Source: Bradyrhizobium sp. 132
GTDB lineage: Bacteria > Pseudomonadota > Alphaproteobacteria > Rhizobiales > Xanthobacteraceae
Direction: 5' to 3'
Length of the DNA: 64,000 nt
NCBI RefSeq assembly: GCF_023074185.1
Contig: NZ_JADPKY010000035.1
Location: 62,001 to 126,000 of the forward strand
Below the pieces are notes generated by a model, which had not been told where the DNA came from, searched no databases, and saw nothing but the letters and a program-made list of their open reading frames with translations. Both the position numbers and the translations under genes were made by a program. How positions within the stretch are numbered: position 1 is the stretch's first letter; every line of letters starts with the position of its first letter. Shown here piece after piece: positions 18,383 to 27,562 of the stretch.

Positions 18383-18509
18383 ACCGAGCTTTCGGTCGAG
18401 GGCACTAATTGGACACAAGCATGTTTGCCGACCGCAGCAACTTGAAGCGCCCTAGTCAATCTGCGTCGCGCAAATTCGATGTTTAAAGCGATTTCGTAGT
18501 GAGGGAACC

Positions 18510-19037
18510 ATGGCTACAGACAGCGGTCAAAAATTCATTCGACGAAACCGCGCACCGCGCGTGCACATCACATACGAAGATCCTTATGACGCCGAGCGAC
18601 TTATAGAACTGCCGTTCGTCATGGGCGTCCTCTCCGACCTTTCCGGCAATAACCCCGGCGTCGAGAAGACGAAGGTCGAGGAGCGTAAATTCCTCGAGTT
18701 CGACATGGACAATTTCGACAACCGCATGGCCGCAATCCAGCCCGGCGTGACGGCGCGCGTCGCCAATCGCCTCAGCGATGGATCCGACGAAAAGATCTCG
18801 GTCAACCTGCACTTCAACAAGATGGCAGACTTCACTCCGGTGGCAGTCGCCCGCCAGGTGCCGGCCACCGCCAAGCTGCTCGAGGCGCGCGAACAACTCG
18901 CCAACCTGCTGCGCTACATGGATGGCAAGGTGGCCGCCGAGGACCAGCTGAAAAAACTTCTCGCCGATCCTCAACTGATGGCAGCGCTGCGGGAACGCGC
19001 GACAAGCCAGTCGACCGAACCTGGCACCGAGAGCTAA
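18510..19037 (+). CDS. tssB: T6SS sheath small subunit TssB
   Basis: TssB pairs with TssC to build the contractile sheath. The 175-residue product is a normal-length TssB: basic N-terminus SGQKFIRRNRAPRVHITYE, the conserved LPFVMGVLSDLSGN, the VEERKFLEFDMDNFD segment, and a charged C-terminal helix ending in KLLADPQLM. GAGGGAACC precedes the start as ribosome binding site. It is 16 bases upstream of tssC. A 127-base gap after tssA leaves room for an internal promoter. Confidence 0.97.
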   Translation: MATDSGQKFIRRNRAPRVHITYEDPYDAERLIELPFVMGVLSDLSGNNPGVEKTKVEERKFLEFDMDNFDNRMAAIQPGVTARVANRLSDGSDEKISVNLHFNKMADFTPVAVARQVPATAKLLEAREQLANLLRYMDGKVAAEDQLKKLLADPQLMAALRERATSQSTEPGTES

Positions 19038-19053
19038 GGAAGGAATGGGGACC

Positions 19054-20556
19054 ATGGCAAAAGAAGCTGTTCACAAAGAGAGCACTACCCAGGTCAAAAC
19101 CGTCGAAGCTGATGAGTTTGCCAGCCTGCTGAAGCAAAGCTTCAAACCGCGCACTGAACGTGCTGCAACCGAAGTCGAAAACGCCGTATCCACGCTCGTT
19201 CAAGAGGCGTTGAAGGATACGAGCGTCATCAAGTCGGACGTCCTCGATACCATCGAGGAGATGATCGCGCGGATCGACCAGAAACTGACCGCGCAAATGA
19301 ACGAGATTCTTCATACACCTGAGTTCCAGGCGATCGAAAGTGCGTGGCGCGGCCTCCACTACCTCGTCTTCAATTCCGAGACCGACGCCAACCTGAAGAT
19401 CCGGGTGATGAACGTCTCCAAGAACGAGCTGTATCGGAATCTGCGGCTTTATCCCGATGCACGCTGGGACCAGAGCCCCCTTTTCAAGCAGATCTATGAG
19501 TATGAATTCGGCCAGCTGGGTGGCGAGCCTTTCGGCTGCCTGATCGGCGATTATTATTTCAGTCACCTCCCCACCGATGTACAACTGCTCCGCGATCTCA
19601 GCAAGATCGCCGGCGCCGCACACGCCCCCTTCTTCAGCGGCGCCGAGCCGACGCTGATGGGAATGGACTCTTGGACCGAGCTGTCCAACCCTCGCGACAT
19701 CGGCAAGGTGTTCGACACGCCGGAATATGCCGCATGGAAGGGACTGCGCGATCAGGACGACTCGCGCTATCTCGGCCTGTGCATGCCGCGCGCGCTCGGC
19801 CGCCTCCCCTACGGCGCGAAATCGGAGCCAGTGGAAGAGTTCGCCTTCGAAGAGGAGACGGACGGACACACCGGCGACAAATACGGCTGGATCAACGCCG
19901 CCTACGCAATGGCGGTCAACATCAACCGCGCCTTCAAGGAGTTTGGCTGGTGCACGCGCATCCGCGGTGTGCAGTCCGGCGGCGAAGTTATCAACCTGCC
20001 GACGCACACATTCCCGACCGATGACGGCGGCGTCGACCTGAAATGCCCGACCGAAATCGCCATCAGTGATCGCCGCGAGCACGAACTTGCAAAGGCGGGC
20101 CTCATCCCGCTGATCCATCGCAAGAACACCGACAAGGCCGCCTTCATCGGCGCCCAGTCACTCTACAAGCCGAAGAAGTACTTCGGCGAAAAGGGCGTGG
20201 ATGCCACCGCGTCCGACAACCTGTCGTCACGACTACCTTACATGTTCGCAGTGTCCCGCTTTGCGCACTATCTGAAGTGCATGGTTCGCGACAAGATCGG
20301 ATCCATGAAGGAGAAGGATGAGCTGACGATCTGGCTGCAAACCTGGATCAACGAATACGTTGATGCCAACCCAGCCCTCTCGTCAGAAGCTCAGAAAGCG
20401 CGCAAGCCACTGGCCGCTGCGAAGGTTGAAGTCATCGCAAACGAGGAGAATCCGGGATATTACAACGCGCGCTTCTTTCTTCGTCCACACTTTCAGTTGG
20501 AGGCGATGGACGTCGGCCTCAGCCTGGTTTCACGCCTACCTGGCCCCGGTTCCTGA
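19054..20556 (+). CDS. tssC: T6SS sheath large subunit TssC
   Basis: TssC forms the body of the contractile sheath with TssB. This 500-residue copy shows the family hallmarks: DTIEEMIARIDQKLTAQMNE, FQAIESAWRGLHYLV, YEYEFGQLGGEPFGCLIGDY, and the C-terminal HFQLEAMDVGLSLVSRLPG. ATG 19054 is chosen because GGAAGGA (19038-19044) is at good spacing from it. The in-frame ATG 19045 would abut that site. It is followed 50 bases later by hcp. Confidence 0.97.
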   Translation: MAKEAVHKESTTQVKTVEADEFASLLKQSFKPRTERAATEVENAVSTLVQEALKDTSVIKSDVLDTIEEMIARIDQKLTAQMNEILHTPEFQAIESAWRGLHYLVFNSETDANLKIRVMNVSKNELYRNLRLYPDARWDQSPLFKQIYEYEFGQLGGEPFGCLIGDYYFSHLPTDVQLLRDLSKIAGAAHAPFFSGAEPTLMGMDSWTELSNPRDIGKVFDTPEYAAWKGLRDQDDSRYLGLCMPRALGRLPYGAKSEPVEEFAFEEETDGHTGDKYGWINAAYAMAVNINRAFKEFGWCTRIRGVQSGGEVINLPTHTFPTDDGGVDLKCPTEIAISDRREHELAKAGLIPLIHRKNTDKAAFIGAQSLYKPKKYFGEKGVDATASDNLSSRLPYMFAVSRFAHYLKCMVRDKIGSMKEKDELTIWLQTWINEYVDANPALSSEAQKARKPLAAAKVEVIANEENPGYYNARFFLRPHFQLEAMDVGLSLVSRLPGPGS

Positions 20557-20606
20557 CGCCGCAACATCGCAACCGTAACCACGCAGAAATTTGAGAGGAC
20601 TATGCT

Positions 20607-21092
20607 ATGGCTGTCGACATCTTCTTGAAACTCGACCCGATCAAGGGCGAGTCGCTGGACGACAAGCACAAGGACGAAATCGATATTTTGAGCTGGTCTT
20701 TCGGCGAGAGCCAGTCAGGCACTTTCCACAGCGGTTCGGGCGGCGGCGCCGGCAAGGTCAGCATCCAGGATCTGCACTTCACGCACTTCGTCGACAAGGC
20801 CACGCCGGAGCTTTTCAAAGTTTGTGCGAACGGCAAGCACATTGATACGGCGATTCTCACGGTCCGCAAGGCGGGTGAAAATCCGCTGGAGTATCTCAAG
20901 ATCGAGATGAAGCACATTCTGGTCTCGAGTGTATCGACGGGCGGATCGCACGGCGAAGATCGCCTCACCGAAAACGTGAGTCTGAATTTCGCGAAGGTCA
21001 AGATGACGTACAAGACCCAGACGGAAAAAGGCGGCGCTGGAGCGGCGCCGGTGTTTGGCTGGGACGTTCCCGCCAACAAGGAATGGGCCTGA
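20607..21092 (+). CDS. hcp: T6SS tube protein Hcp/TssD
   Basis: Hcp hexamers stack to form the inner tube that is fired with VgrG. The 161-residue product matches Hcp: MAVDIFLKLDPIKGESLDD, IDILSWSFGESQSG, VSIQDLHFTHFVDKATPELF, and the C-terminal NVSLNFAKVKMTY. GAGAGGAC precedes the ATG. It lies inside the sheath-baseplate operon between tssC and tssE rather than next to vgrG. It is followed by two strong stem-loops (21109-21202) that could raise its level over the downstream genes. Confidence 0.97.
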   Translation: MAVDIFLKLDPIKGESLDDKHKDEIDILSWSFGESQSGTFHSGSGGGAGKVSIQDLHFTHFVDKATPELFKVCANGKHIDTAILTVRKAGENPLEYLKIEMKHILVSSVSTGGSHGEDRLTENVSLNFAKVKMTYKTQTEKGGAGAAPVFGWDVPANKEWA

Positions 21093-21108
21093 TTGTCGGC
21101 TTCTGCTT

Positions 21109-21140
21109 GGCGCCGGTTGCGATTAGCGCGAACCGGCGCC
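21109..21140 (+). terminator. Stem-loop 1 after hcp (attenuator or mRNA-stabilising hairpin)
   Basis: A perfect 10-bp stem GGCGCCGGTT (21109-21118) / AACCGGCGCC (21131-21140) with a 12-base loop begins 16 bases after the hcp stop. No T-run follows, so full Rho-independent termination is unlikely. Partial termination or 3' protection of hcp mRNA fits better. Confidence 0.6.
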
Positions 21141-21164
21141 GCACGGTGCGATTGCGGTTGACGT

Positions 21165-21202
21165 CTCGGCGGGAGCGGTCGCGAGCCCGACCGCCTGCCG
21201 AG
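21165..21202 (+). terminator. Stem-loop 2 in the hcp-tssE spacer
   Basis: A second two-part stem has CTCGGC (21165-21170) pairing with GCCGAG (21197-21202) and inner GCGGTC (21175-21180) pairing with GACCGC (21189-21194). It lies between hcp and tssE and, with stem-loop 1, makes the 182-base spacer highly structured. There is no T-run. Confidence 0.5.
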
Positions 21203-21274
21203 GCGACATCATCATGGAGACCAGCTGATGCTCCGCGAAAGGGCATAGCGAGCCTGGCGTCTTGGGGACGGTAA

Positions 21275-21823
21275 ATGACCATTACTCCAAAGAGGGATCG
21301 TCTCTCTCCCCCGCTAATGCTGGCCTTTCGCTTGGCTCATGAAGCTCGCGATGCGCGCAAGAAGCTCAATTTACGCGATGACTTCGGTGAACGGGTCATT
21401 GCCGGGCGGCGTAGCGCAGGCCGCTTTCCGATCTCGGAAACGCTGTTGCGGCGGGAGGTCTCTCATGACCTTGAAACACTTCTCAATACCATTGCTCTGG
21501 AATCGACCTTGGATCTGAGCGACCGGGATTGCGTCCGGACATCGATCCTGAACTACGGCTTCCCCGATATCGCCCACCGCTCGATCGACGAGGTTACGGA
21601 CGACGAACTCACCGACGCGTTGCGCGAGACGCTAGCGACCTACGAGCCCAGACTGGATCGCAAGACGATCCGGGTTCGTCGCGACGGCTCGGTCGGTCCT
21701 GAGCAGCTGAAGCTGCGCTTCATCGTTCACGCCGACCTCAAAGCTGAGCCGCTCAACGTCCCCGTGGAATTTGTCGCCGACGTCGACCTCGACAGCGGCG
21801 ACATCCAGATCAATCGACTTTAG
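21275..21823 (+). CDS. tssE: T6SS baseplate subunit TssE (gp25-like)
   Basis: TssE is the gp25-like wedge protein that starts sheath polymerisation. The 182-residue product has the usual features: LRREVSHDLETLLNTI, LDLSDRDCVRTSILNYGFPD and a C-terminal beta segment, PLNVPVEFVADVDLDSGDIQ. The N-terminal 60 residues are rich in basic residues (HEARDARKKLNLRDDFGER). The gene ends one base before the tssF start codon, so tssEFG is a tight translational unit. Confidence 0.94.
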   Translation: MTITPKRDRLSPPLMLAFRLAHEARDARKKLNLRDDFGERVIAGRRSAGRFPISETLLRREVSHDLETLLNTIALESTLDLSDRDCVRTSILNYGFPDIAHRSIDEVTDDELTDALRETLATYEPRLDRKTIRVRRDGSVGPEQLKLRFIVHADLKAEPLNVPVEFVADVDLDSGDIQINRL

Positions 21824-21824
21824 C

Positions 21825-23792
21825 ATGAATCGCGAATTCCTCGATTTCTACAATCGTGAACTGTCATTGCTGTACGAGCAGGCGGGAGATTTCGCCGAAG
21901 AATATCCAGGTATCGCAGAGCGCCTCGGCGGCCTGATCCGGGACCGCTCGGACCCGATGATCACGGGACTGCTGGAAGGCGCTGCGTTTCTTGCCGCCCG
22001 CGTTCAGCTCAAGCTCAAGCACGAGTTCCCGGAATTCACTGCAAACCTGCTCGAGCAACTGGTACCGAACTATCTTGCGCCGACACCTTCGGCCATGCTG
22101 GTCACCGCGCGGCCACCCTATGCCGACCCGGCACTGCGCGACGGCAGGAAGATCGCGCGCGGCGCCTATTTCGACGCGACCTATCGCGAGAGAGAACGAA
22201 GTCTTTCCTGCCGGTTTCGACTTTGCCGCGACATCGTGCTCTGGCCATTTGACGTCACAAGCGCCGAGTATTTCTCGACGGCGGGCGCTCTGCAGGCGCT
22301 CGGTATCCCGGTCGGCAGTGATGTCATCGCCGGGCTGAGGCTATCGTTGACCCATCGTAGTGCGGCCCGGCTCGACGAGGAGCCGCCGGACGCAGAGGCC
22401 CGGACCAAGCCGGAAACCTGGTTCGCAGGCTGCCGCGTGAGCGAGCTTCCGATCTACCTGTCCGGTGCGGAATCCGACGCCATCGCGCTTTACGAGCAAT
22501 TGCTCTCGAATTGCAGGGGGGTCTACTTCCGGCATCTCGACGACTTCGGCGATCCGGTGGTGACTCGTGCCCCCCATGACAGCGTGCAGCAAATTGGCTT
22601 CGACGAGAACGAGTCTCTGTTTCCTAACGACAACCGGATCTTTCGTGGCTCGGAGCTGCTGCGTGAATATTTCATGTTTCCACGCAAGTTCCTCGGCATT
22701 ACCCTCACCGGACTTCGCAGCGTGATGTCACGGCTGCGCAGCAAATCGATCGATATTGTCTTCGCATTCGATGAACACAATTCACGGTTGGCCGCCTCGG
22801 TGCGCCCCGAGACGTTCAGGCTCTATACCGCGCCGGCGATCAATCTGTTCGAGAAGACGAGTGATCGCATTCCGGTCAAGTCGAATACGCACGAGTACCA
22901 TGTGGTGCCAGATCGCAGCCGCTATCTGGAATACGAACCGCACCAAGTACTCGAAGTCTACGCGCACCTTCCGGCAGAGAAGGATAAGCGGCCCGTGCGC
23001 CCGCTATATTCGGCCGCCGTCGACCGGACCAGCGGGTCGGTCGACGGGCTTTATTTTACCGTCCGCCGCTTACCTCGGCGCCGCACAGTGGAAGAAAAGA
23101 CATACGGTTCTTCCTCCGACTACACCGGGACGGACATGTTCCTGTCACTGCTCGAGCCCGTTGAATTGAGCGGCAAAGGCTCTGTCGCCGAACTGAGCGT
23201 TCGGGCTCTCTGCTCCAATCGCCATCTCACGGAGCACTTGCCGGTCGGCCAGGGCGGCGCCGATTTTCGCCTGCTGGACGACACATCCCTTGATCTGATG
23301 TGCGTCGCCGGTCCCACGCCGCCGCGCGAGCCAGTGGTGGCCCAATTGCGCAGCCGCAGCGAAATCGCCAACAGCGGGATTGTCAGCTGGCGGCTGATCA
23401 ACATGCTCAGCCTCAACTATCTTGGCCTCGTCGAGCGCGGTGGCGGCAAGAACGCCGCAGCGCTGCGCGAGATGCTGTCCTTGTTCGCCGACCAATTCGA
23501 CGACGCCACGGAACGCAAGATCCGCGGCGTGCGCAGCATAGAAAGCCGCCCCGTGGTGCGGCGCGTGCGTGAGCGCACCGGCAGCGGCGCAGCACGGGGC
23601 CTGGAGATTACCGTCACGCTCGACGAGAAAGCATTTGAGGGCAGCGGCGTATTTTTGCTCGGGGCGGTGCTGGAACGCTTCTTCGCCGACTATTCCGGCT
23701 TCAACACCTTCACCCAGACGGTCATCTCGACGCCGGAGCGCGGCGAGATCATGCGATGGCCGCCGCGCATGGGCACGCGGAGACCGCTATGA
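21825..23792 (+). CDS. tssF: T6SS baseplate subunit TssF
   Basis: TssF pairs with TssG in the baseplate wedge. The 655-residue product starts with the family signature MNREFLDFYNRELSLLYEQA, which fixes ATG 21825 against an 18-codon upstream extension inside tssE. Further matches are FAEEYPGIAERLGGL, KLKHEFPEFTANLLEQLVPN, YLEYEPHQVLEVYAH and the C-terminal FADYSGFNTFTQTVI. It overlaps the tssG coding frame by up to 37 bases. Confidence 0.96.
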   Translation: MNREFLDFYNRELSLLYEQAGDFAEEYPGIAERLGGLIRDRSDPMITGLLEGAAFLAARVQLKLKHEFPEFTANLLEQLVPNYLAPTPSAMLVTARPPYADPALRDGRKIARGAYFDATYRERERSLSCRFRLCRDIVLWPFDVTSAEYFSTAGALQALGIPVGSDVIAGLRLSLTHRSAARLDEEPPDAEARTKPETWFAGCRVSELPIYLSGAESDAIALYEQLLSNCRGVYFRHLDDFGDPVVTRAPHDSVQQIGFDENESLFPNDNRIFRGSELLREYFMFPRKFLGITLTGLRSVMSRLRSKSIDIVFAFDEHNSRLAASVRPETFRLYTAPAINLFEKTSDRIPVKSNTHEYHVVPDRSRYLEYEPHQVLEVYAHLPAEKDKRPVRPLYSAAVDRTSGSVDGLYFTVRRLPRRRTVEEKTYGSSSDYTGTDMFLSLLEPVELSGKGSVAELSVRALCSNRHLTEHLPVGQGGADFRLLDDTSLDLMCVAGPTPPREPVVAQLRSRSEIANSGIVSWRLINMLSLNYLGLVERGGGKNAAALREMLSLFADQFDDATERKIRGVRSIESRPVVRRVRERTGSGAARGLEITVTLDEKAFEGSGVFLLGAVLERFFADYSGFNTFTQTVISTPERGEIMRWPPRMGTRRPL

Positions 23793-24820
23793 CGCTGATC
23801 GACCAGATGAAGGCCGAGCCCTGGCGTTTCGATTTCTTCCATACGTTACGCCAGTTCGAGCGCGCCAACCCGGATCGACCGCGGATCGGTGACAGTGCCG
23901 CGCGCCGCGACGAATATATCGAACTCGGCCAAGTGCCTTATCTGGAGTTCCCCGCCTCGAACCTCGCGGCGGTGGACGACCAGAGTGGCCGGCTCAGGAT
24001 ACTCGTCAAATTTCTCGGCCTCCTGGGCCCGCAGGGCGCCCTGCCCATTGCCACCACCGATGAAAGTCTCAGCTGGTGGCTGATGCGGGATGACGCCTTC
24101 CCGCGCTTTCTTGACCTCCTCAACGGACGCTTCCTGCAACTCTTCTTTCGTGCCTGGGCCGACGCGCGCCCGATCGCGCAGCATGACCGCCCCGCGGACG
24201 ATCGCTTCATTGCCTATGTCGGCTCCTTCGCCGGCTTGGGCTCCGCTGTTTTCGCCGATCGCGATACGGTACCTGACATGGCGAAGCTCAGCTTCGCTGG
24301 ACTGGTCGCGCCCAGGGCGAAGTGTGCATCACGGTTGACTCGGTTCCTGCAAGGACTGTTCGAGGTCAAAGTCGAGATCGACGAATTCGTCGGCACCTGG
24401 CTCTCATTCGACCCAAGTCACTGCAGCCGGCTCGGCGGAACGCATGCGAGGCTCGGTCAGGACGCCCTTCTCGGCTCACGTGTGTTCAGCGTCGAGGACA
24501 AGATCAGAGTTCGGATCTTTGTCAGAACATTTGCTCAGTACGAACAATTCCTGCCGACCGAAACACCCAACCTGTCGGAGCCACTGGCCGACGCCGTTTT
24601 CTTCTATATCGGCGACGAATTGGAATGGGAGGTCGAGCTCGCCATTCCTGCGGGAGAGGTTGTACCGGTCAGGCTCGGACAAAGTGGTCGACTTGGATGG
24701 ACCTCCTGGGTCTCACCGAACTGGGCCTCCACGGAAGAATATCGCCGCGATGCCCGCTTTCAGCTCGGCGAGCGATTGAGAGCCCGCCGGAGCGCCGCAG
24801 CCAATGCCGCGGCGATTTGA
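23756..24820 (+). CDS. tssG: T6SS baseplate subunit TssG
   Basis: This 354-residue baseplate protein partners TssF and TssK. Conserved parts are PWRFDFFHTLRQFERANPDR, VKFLGLLGPQGALPIATT, the RFLDLLNGRFLQLFFRAWAD block and a late GRLGWTSWV. Two starts are possible. ATG 23756 lies 37 bases inside tssF, and ATG 23789 makes a classic ATGA overlap with the tssF stop. Both are compatible with the family, so the first 11 residues are uncertain. It is followed after 97 bases by clpV. Confidence 0.95.
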   Translation: MAAAHGHAETAMTLIDQMKAEPWRFDFFHTLRQFERANPDRPRIGDSAARRDEYIELGQVPYLEFPASNLAAVDDQSGRLRILVKFLGLLGPQGALPIATTDESLSWWLMRDDAFPRFLDLLNGRFLQLFFRAWADARPIAQHDRPADDRFIAYVGSFAGLGSAVFADRDTVPDMAKLSFAGLVAPRAKCASRLTRFLQGLFEVKVEIDEFVGTWLSFDPSHCSRLGGTHARLGQDALLGSRVFSVEDKIRVRIFVRTFAQYEQFLPTETPNLSEPLADAVFFYIGDELEWEVELAIPAGEVVPVRLGQSGRLGWTSWVSPNWASTEEYRRDARFQLGERLRARRSAAANAAAI

Positions 24821-24917
24821 ACCTATCCATCGCGCCGATCGCCTAATGCTATGGAATTTGAAGCAATTTCCGCGTGATGGCAAGCATCCGCGGAGGAATT
24901 GAGCAGGAGGAGCCGCC

Positions 24918-27557
24918 GTGACCGACATCAGCATTGAAGCTGTAACGGGCAAGCTGAACCGGGCCGGCTATGATGCCTTCATACAGGCCCTGCGCCATGC
25001 AAAGAGCGCCGGCAATCGCAACGTCGAGCTTGCGCACTGGCTGTTTCATATTCTGCAGCAGGAGCGCAACGATCTCAGCCTCTCGGTCGATCACTACAAG
25101 CTCGACCGCGCGCGCTTATTGTCGGACCTTGCCGGCGTGATCAGCGGCTTTTCTAAGAACGAGACCGACATGCCGGGCGTCGCGAATTCGGTCATCGATC
25201 TGCTCGATCGCGGCTGGCACTATGCCACGCTCTTCTTTGGCGAGACCCAAATCCGCACCGGTCATCTGCTTGTGGCAGGCCTGAAATCGAACGATATTCG
25301 TCGCACGCTGAACAACCTCTCGCGGGAATTTGCCAAGGTCAACGTCGACGCACTGGCGGCTGAACGCCGCGCTGTCTGGACCGGCTCCGACGAGGAGACA
25401 ATGCGGCCGATGGACGGTTCGGGCCTGGTTGGCGCCGGCACGGAAGGCGCGGCCCAAGCGGGTCCGAAGGGCACGACGCCGCTCGACCGGTTCTCCCAGG
25501 ACCTCACCGCCAAGGCCAAATCGGGCGAAATGGATCCGATCCTTGGCCGGGACGAAGAAATCCGCCAACTGATCGACGTGTTGATGCGTCGGCGGCAGAA
25601 CAATCCAATTCTCACCGGCGAGGCTGGCGTCGGCAAGACCGCAGTTGTCGAAGGCTTCGCGCAGCGCATTGCCGCGGGCGACGTGCCGCCACCGCTGCGC
25701 AATGTAAGGCTCTGCGCACTCGACATCGGCCTGATGCAAGCCGGCGCCTCCATGAAGGGCGAGTTCGAGCAGCGCTTGCGGTCGGTGATCGACGAGGTCC
25801 AGAGCTCACCTACCCCCATCATCATGTTCATCGATGAAGCCCACACACTGATCGGCGCCGGCGGCACGGCCGGCACTGGTGATGCGGCCAATCTCCTGAA
25901 ACCTCCCCTCGCCCGTGGCACGCTGCGCACGATCGCTGCCACCACATGGGCGGAATACCGCCAGTATATCGAGAAGGATCCCGCGCTTACACGACGTTTC
26001 CAGCCGATCCAGATCGACGAACCTGATGTGGAGACCTGCTGCATCATGCTGCGCGGACTTCTCGGTCCGATGGAAAAGCACCACGGCGTTCGCATCTCGG
26101 ATGCTGCGATCGTCGCAGCGGTCAACCTGTCCCACCGCTACATTCCTTCGCGGCAGTTGCCGGACAAGGCGGTCAGCCTGCTTGACACCGCCTCGGCACG
26201 CGTGGCCATCAGCCAGAGCGCGACGCCGGCCCTGATCGAGGATGCACGCGTTGCGATTGCCGCTCGTGAAGCTGAGAGATCAGCACTCGTCAGCGACAGC
26301 GATCTTGGGATTGAGGACAGCGACCGCATCACGGCGATCGACAAAGACATTGCGGCACTGAAGGACAAGCAGACAAACCTCGAATCCGATTGGGCCACAG
26401 AGCGGGAACTCGTCAAGGATATCCGGAGCATTCGAGAGATTCTGTCCCAGCCCAAAGAAGGCGAAGATCCGACTGTCAGGCGCGCGGAGCTGCGCGGCAA
26501 GTTCGACACACTTGAGACCATCAATCCGGAAAAGCGAATGGTCTATGCCCATGTAGATCAGCAGTCGGTGGCGTCCGTTGTCTCTGATTGGACCGGCATC
26601 CCGGTCGGCCGGATGATGCGCGACGAGATCGAAACCGTGCTGAAGCTACCGGAGATCCTCAACCGCCGCGTCGTCGGCCAGTTCCATGGGCTGACGATGA
26701 TCGCCAAGCGAATTGAGACCAGTCGCGCCAAGCTGGACAACCCGTCGAAACCGATCGGCGTGTTCATGCTGGCTGGCCCGTCCGGTGTGGGCAAGACCGA
26801 AACCGCCCTGGCGCTTGCCGAGACTCTTTATGGCGGCGAGCAAAACATGATTACGATCAACATGTCAGAGTTCCAGGAAGCGCACACCGTCTCGACCTTG
26901 AAAGGCGCACCTCCCGGCTATGTCGGCTATGGCGAAGGTGGGCGCCTCACCGAGGCCGTCCGGCGCAAGCCCTATAGCGTCATTCTGCTCGACGAGGTGG
27001 AGAAAGCTCATCCCGACGTCCATGAAATCTTCTTTCAGGTATTCGACAAAGGAACCATGGAGGACGGCAACGGGCGGCGGATCGACTTCAAGAACACGTT
27101 GATCATCCTTACCACCAACGTCGGCACCGATCTGATCATGGGCCTATCACGCGATCCAAAGTATCGCGACGAGCCGGAAGAGCTCGCTAGGATGTTAAGG
27201 CCGGAGTTGCTGAAGGTGTTCCCAGCGGCGCTGCTCGGACGCATCGTCTCGATACCGTACTTCCCGCTGTCGGACGAGATGCTGTCCGGGATCGTGCGTT
27301 TGCAACTCGACCGCATCGGACGGCGCCTTCGCGACAATCATAACGCGACCTTCGGTTATGACGGCGCGGTCGTCGAGCACATTGTGTCGCGTTGCAACGA
27401 CCCGGACTCCGGTGGGCGAATGATTGACAACATCATCACCAACACCCTGCTCCCCGAGCTGTCGCGCGAATTCCTCAGCAAGTCGCTCGCCAAGGAAGAG
27501 GTGAAGGGAGCACGCGTATCGATCGAGAACGACAAGTTCGCATATTCGTGGAATTGA
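24918..27557 (+). CDS. clpV: T6SS sheath-recycling AAA+ ATPase TssH/ClpV
   Basis: ClpV disassembles contracted TssBC sheaths for reuse. The 879-residue product has the Clp N-domain (about 1-150), a first AAA+ module with Walker A GEAGVGKT (234-241) and Walker B FIDEAH, a coiled middle region, and a second module with GPSGVGKT (620-627) and LLDEVEKAHPDV. The start is GTG 24918, with GGAGGAGC nine bases upstream. Its N-terminal stretch LNRAGYDAFIQALRHAKSAG is typical of the T6SS type rather than housekeeping ClpB. It overlaps no neighbour but ends only a few bases before the methyltransferase start. Confidence 0.97.
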   Translation: MTDISIEAVTGKLNRAGYDAFIQALRHAKSAGNRNVELAHWLFHILQQERNDLSLSVDHYKLDRARLLSDLAGVISGFSKNETDMPGVANSVIDLLDRGWHYATLFFGETQIRTGHLLVAGLKSNDIRRTLNNLSREFAKVNVDALAAERRAVWTGSDEETMRPMDGSGLVGAGTEGAAQAGPKGTTPLDRFSQDLTAKAKSGEMDPILGRDEEIRQLIDVLMRRRQNNPILTGEAGVGKTAVVEGFAQRIAAGDVPPPLRNVRLCALDIGLMQAGASMKGEFEQRLRSVIDEVQSSPTPIIMFIDEAHTLIGAGGTAGTGDAANLLKPPLARGTLRTIAATTWAEYRQYIEKDPALTRRFQPIQIDEPDVETCCIMLRGLLGPMEKHHGVRISDAAIVAAVNLSHRYIPSRQLPDKAVSLLDTASARVAISQSATPALIEDARVAIAAREAERSALVSDSDLGIEDSDRITAIDKDIAALKDKQTNLESDWATERELVKDIRSIREILSQPKEGEDPTVRRAELRGKFDTLETINPEKRMVYAHVDQQSVASVVSDWTGIPVGRMMRDEIETVLKLPEILNRRVVGQFHGLTMIAKRIETSRAKLDNPSKPIGVFMLAGPSGVGKTETALALAETLYGGEQNMITINMSEFQEAHTVSTLKGAPPGYVGYGEGGRLTEAVRRKPYSVILLDEVEKAHPDVHEIFFQVFDKGTMEDGNGRRIDFKNTLIILTTNVGTDLIMGLSRDPKYRDEPEELARMLRPELLKVFPAALLGRIVSIPYFPLSDEMLSGIVRLQLDRIGRRLRDNHNATFGYDGAVVEHIVSRCNDPDSGGRMIDNIITNTLLPELSREFLSKSLAKEEVKGARVSIENDKFAYSWN

Positions 27558-27562
27558 GCACG

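Noticed and set aside
18383..18509. Possible sigma-54 promoter before tssB
   Set aside because: TTGGACAC...TTTGC resembles -24/-12 elements, but the GG-GC spacing is 14, not 10.
18832..20118. Minus-strand ORF of 428 codons
   Set aside because: It lies opposite tssB and tssC, which are certain; high-GC third positions explain the shadow.
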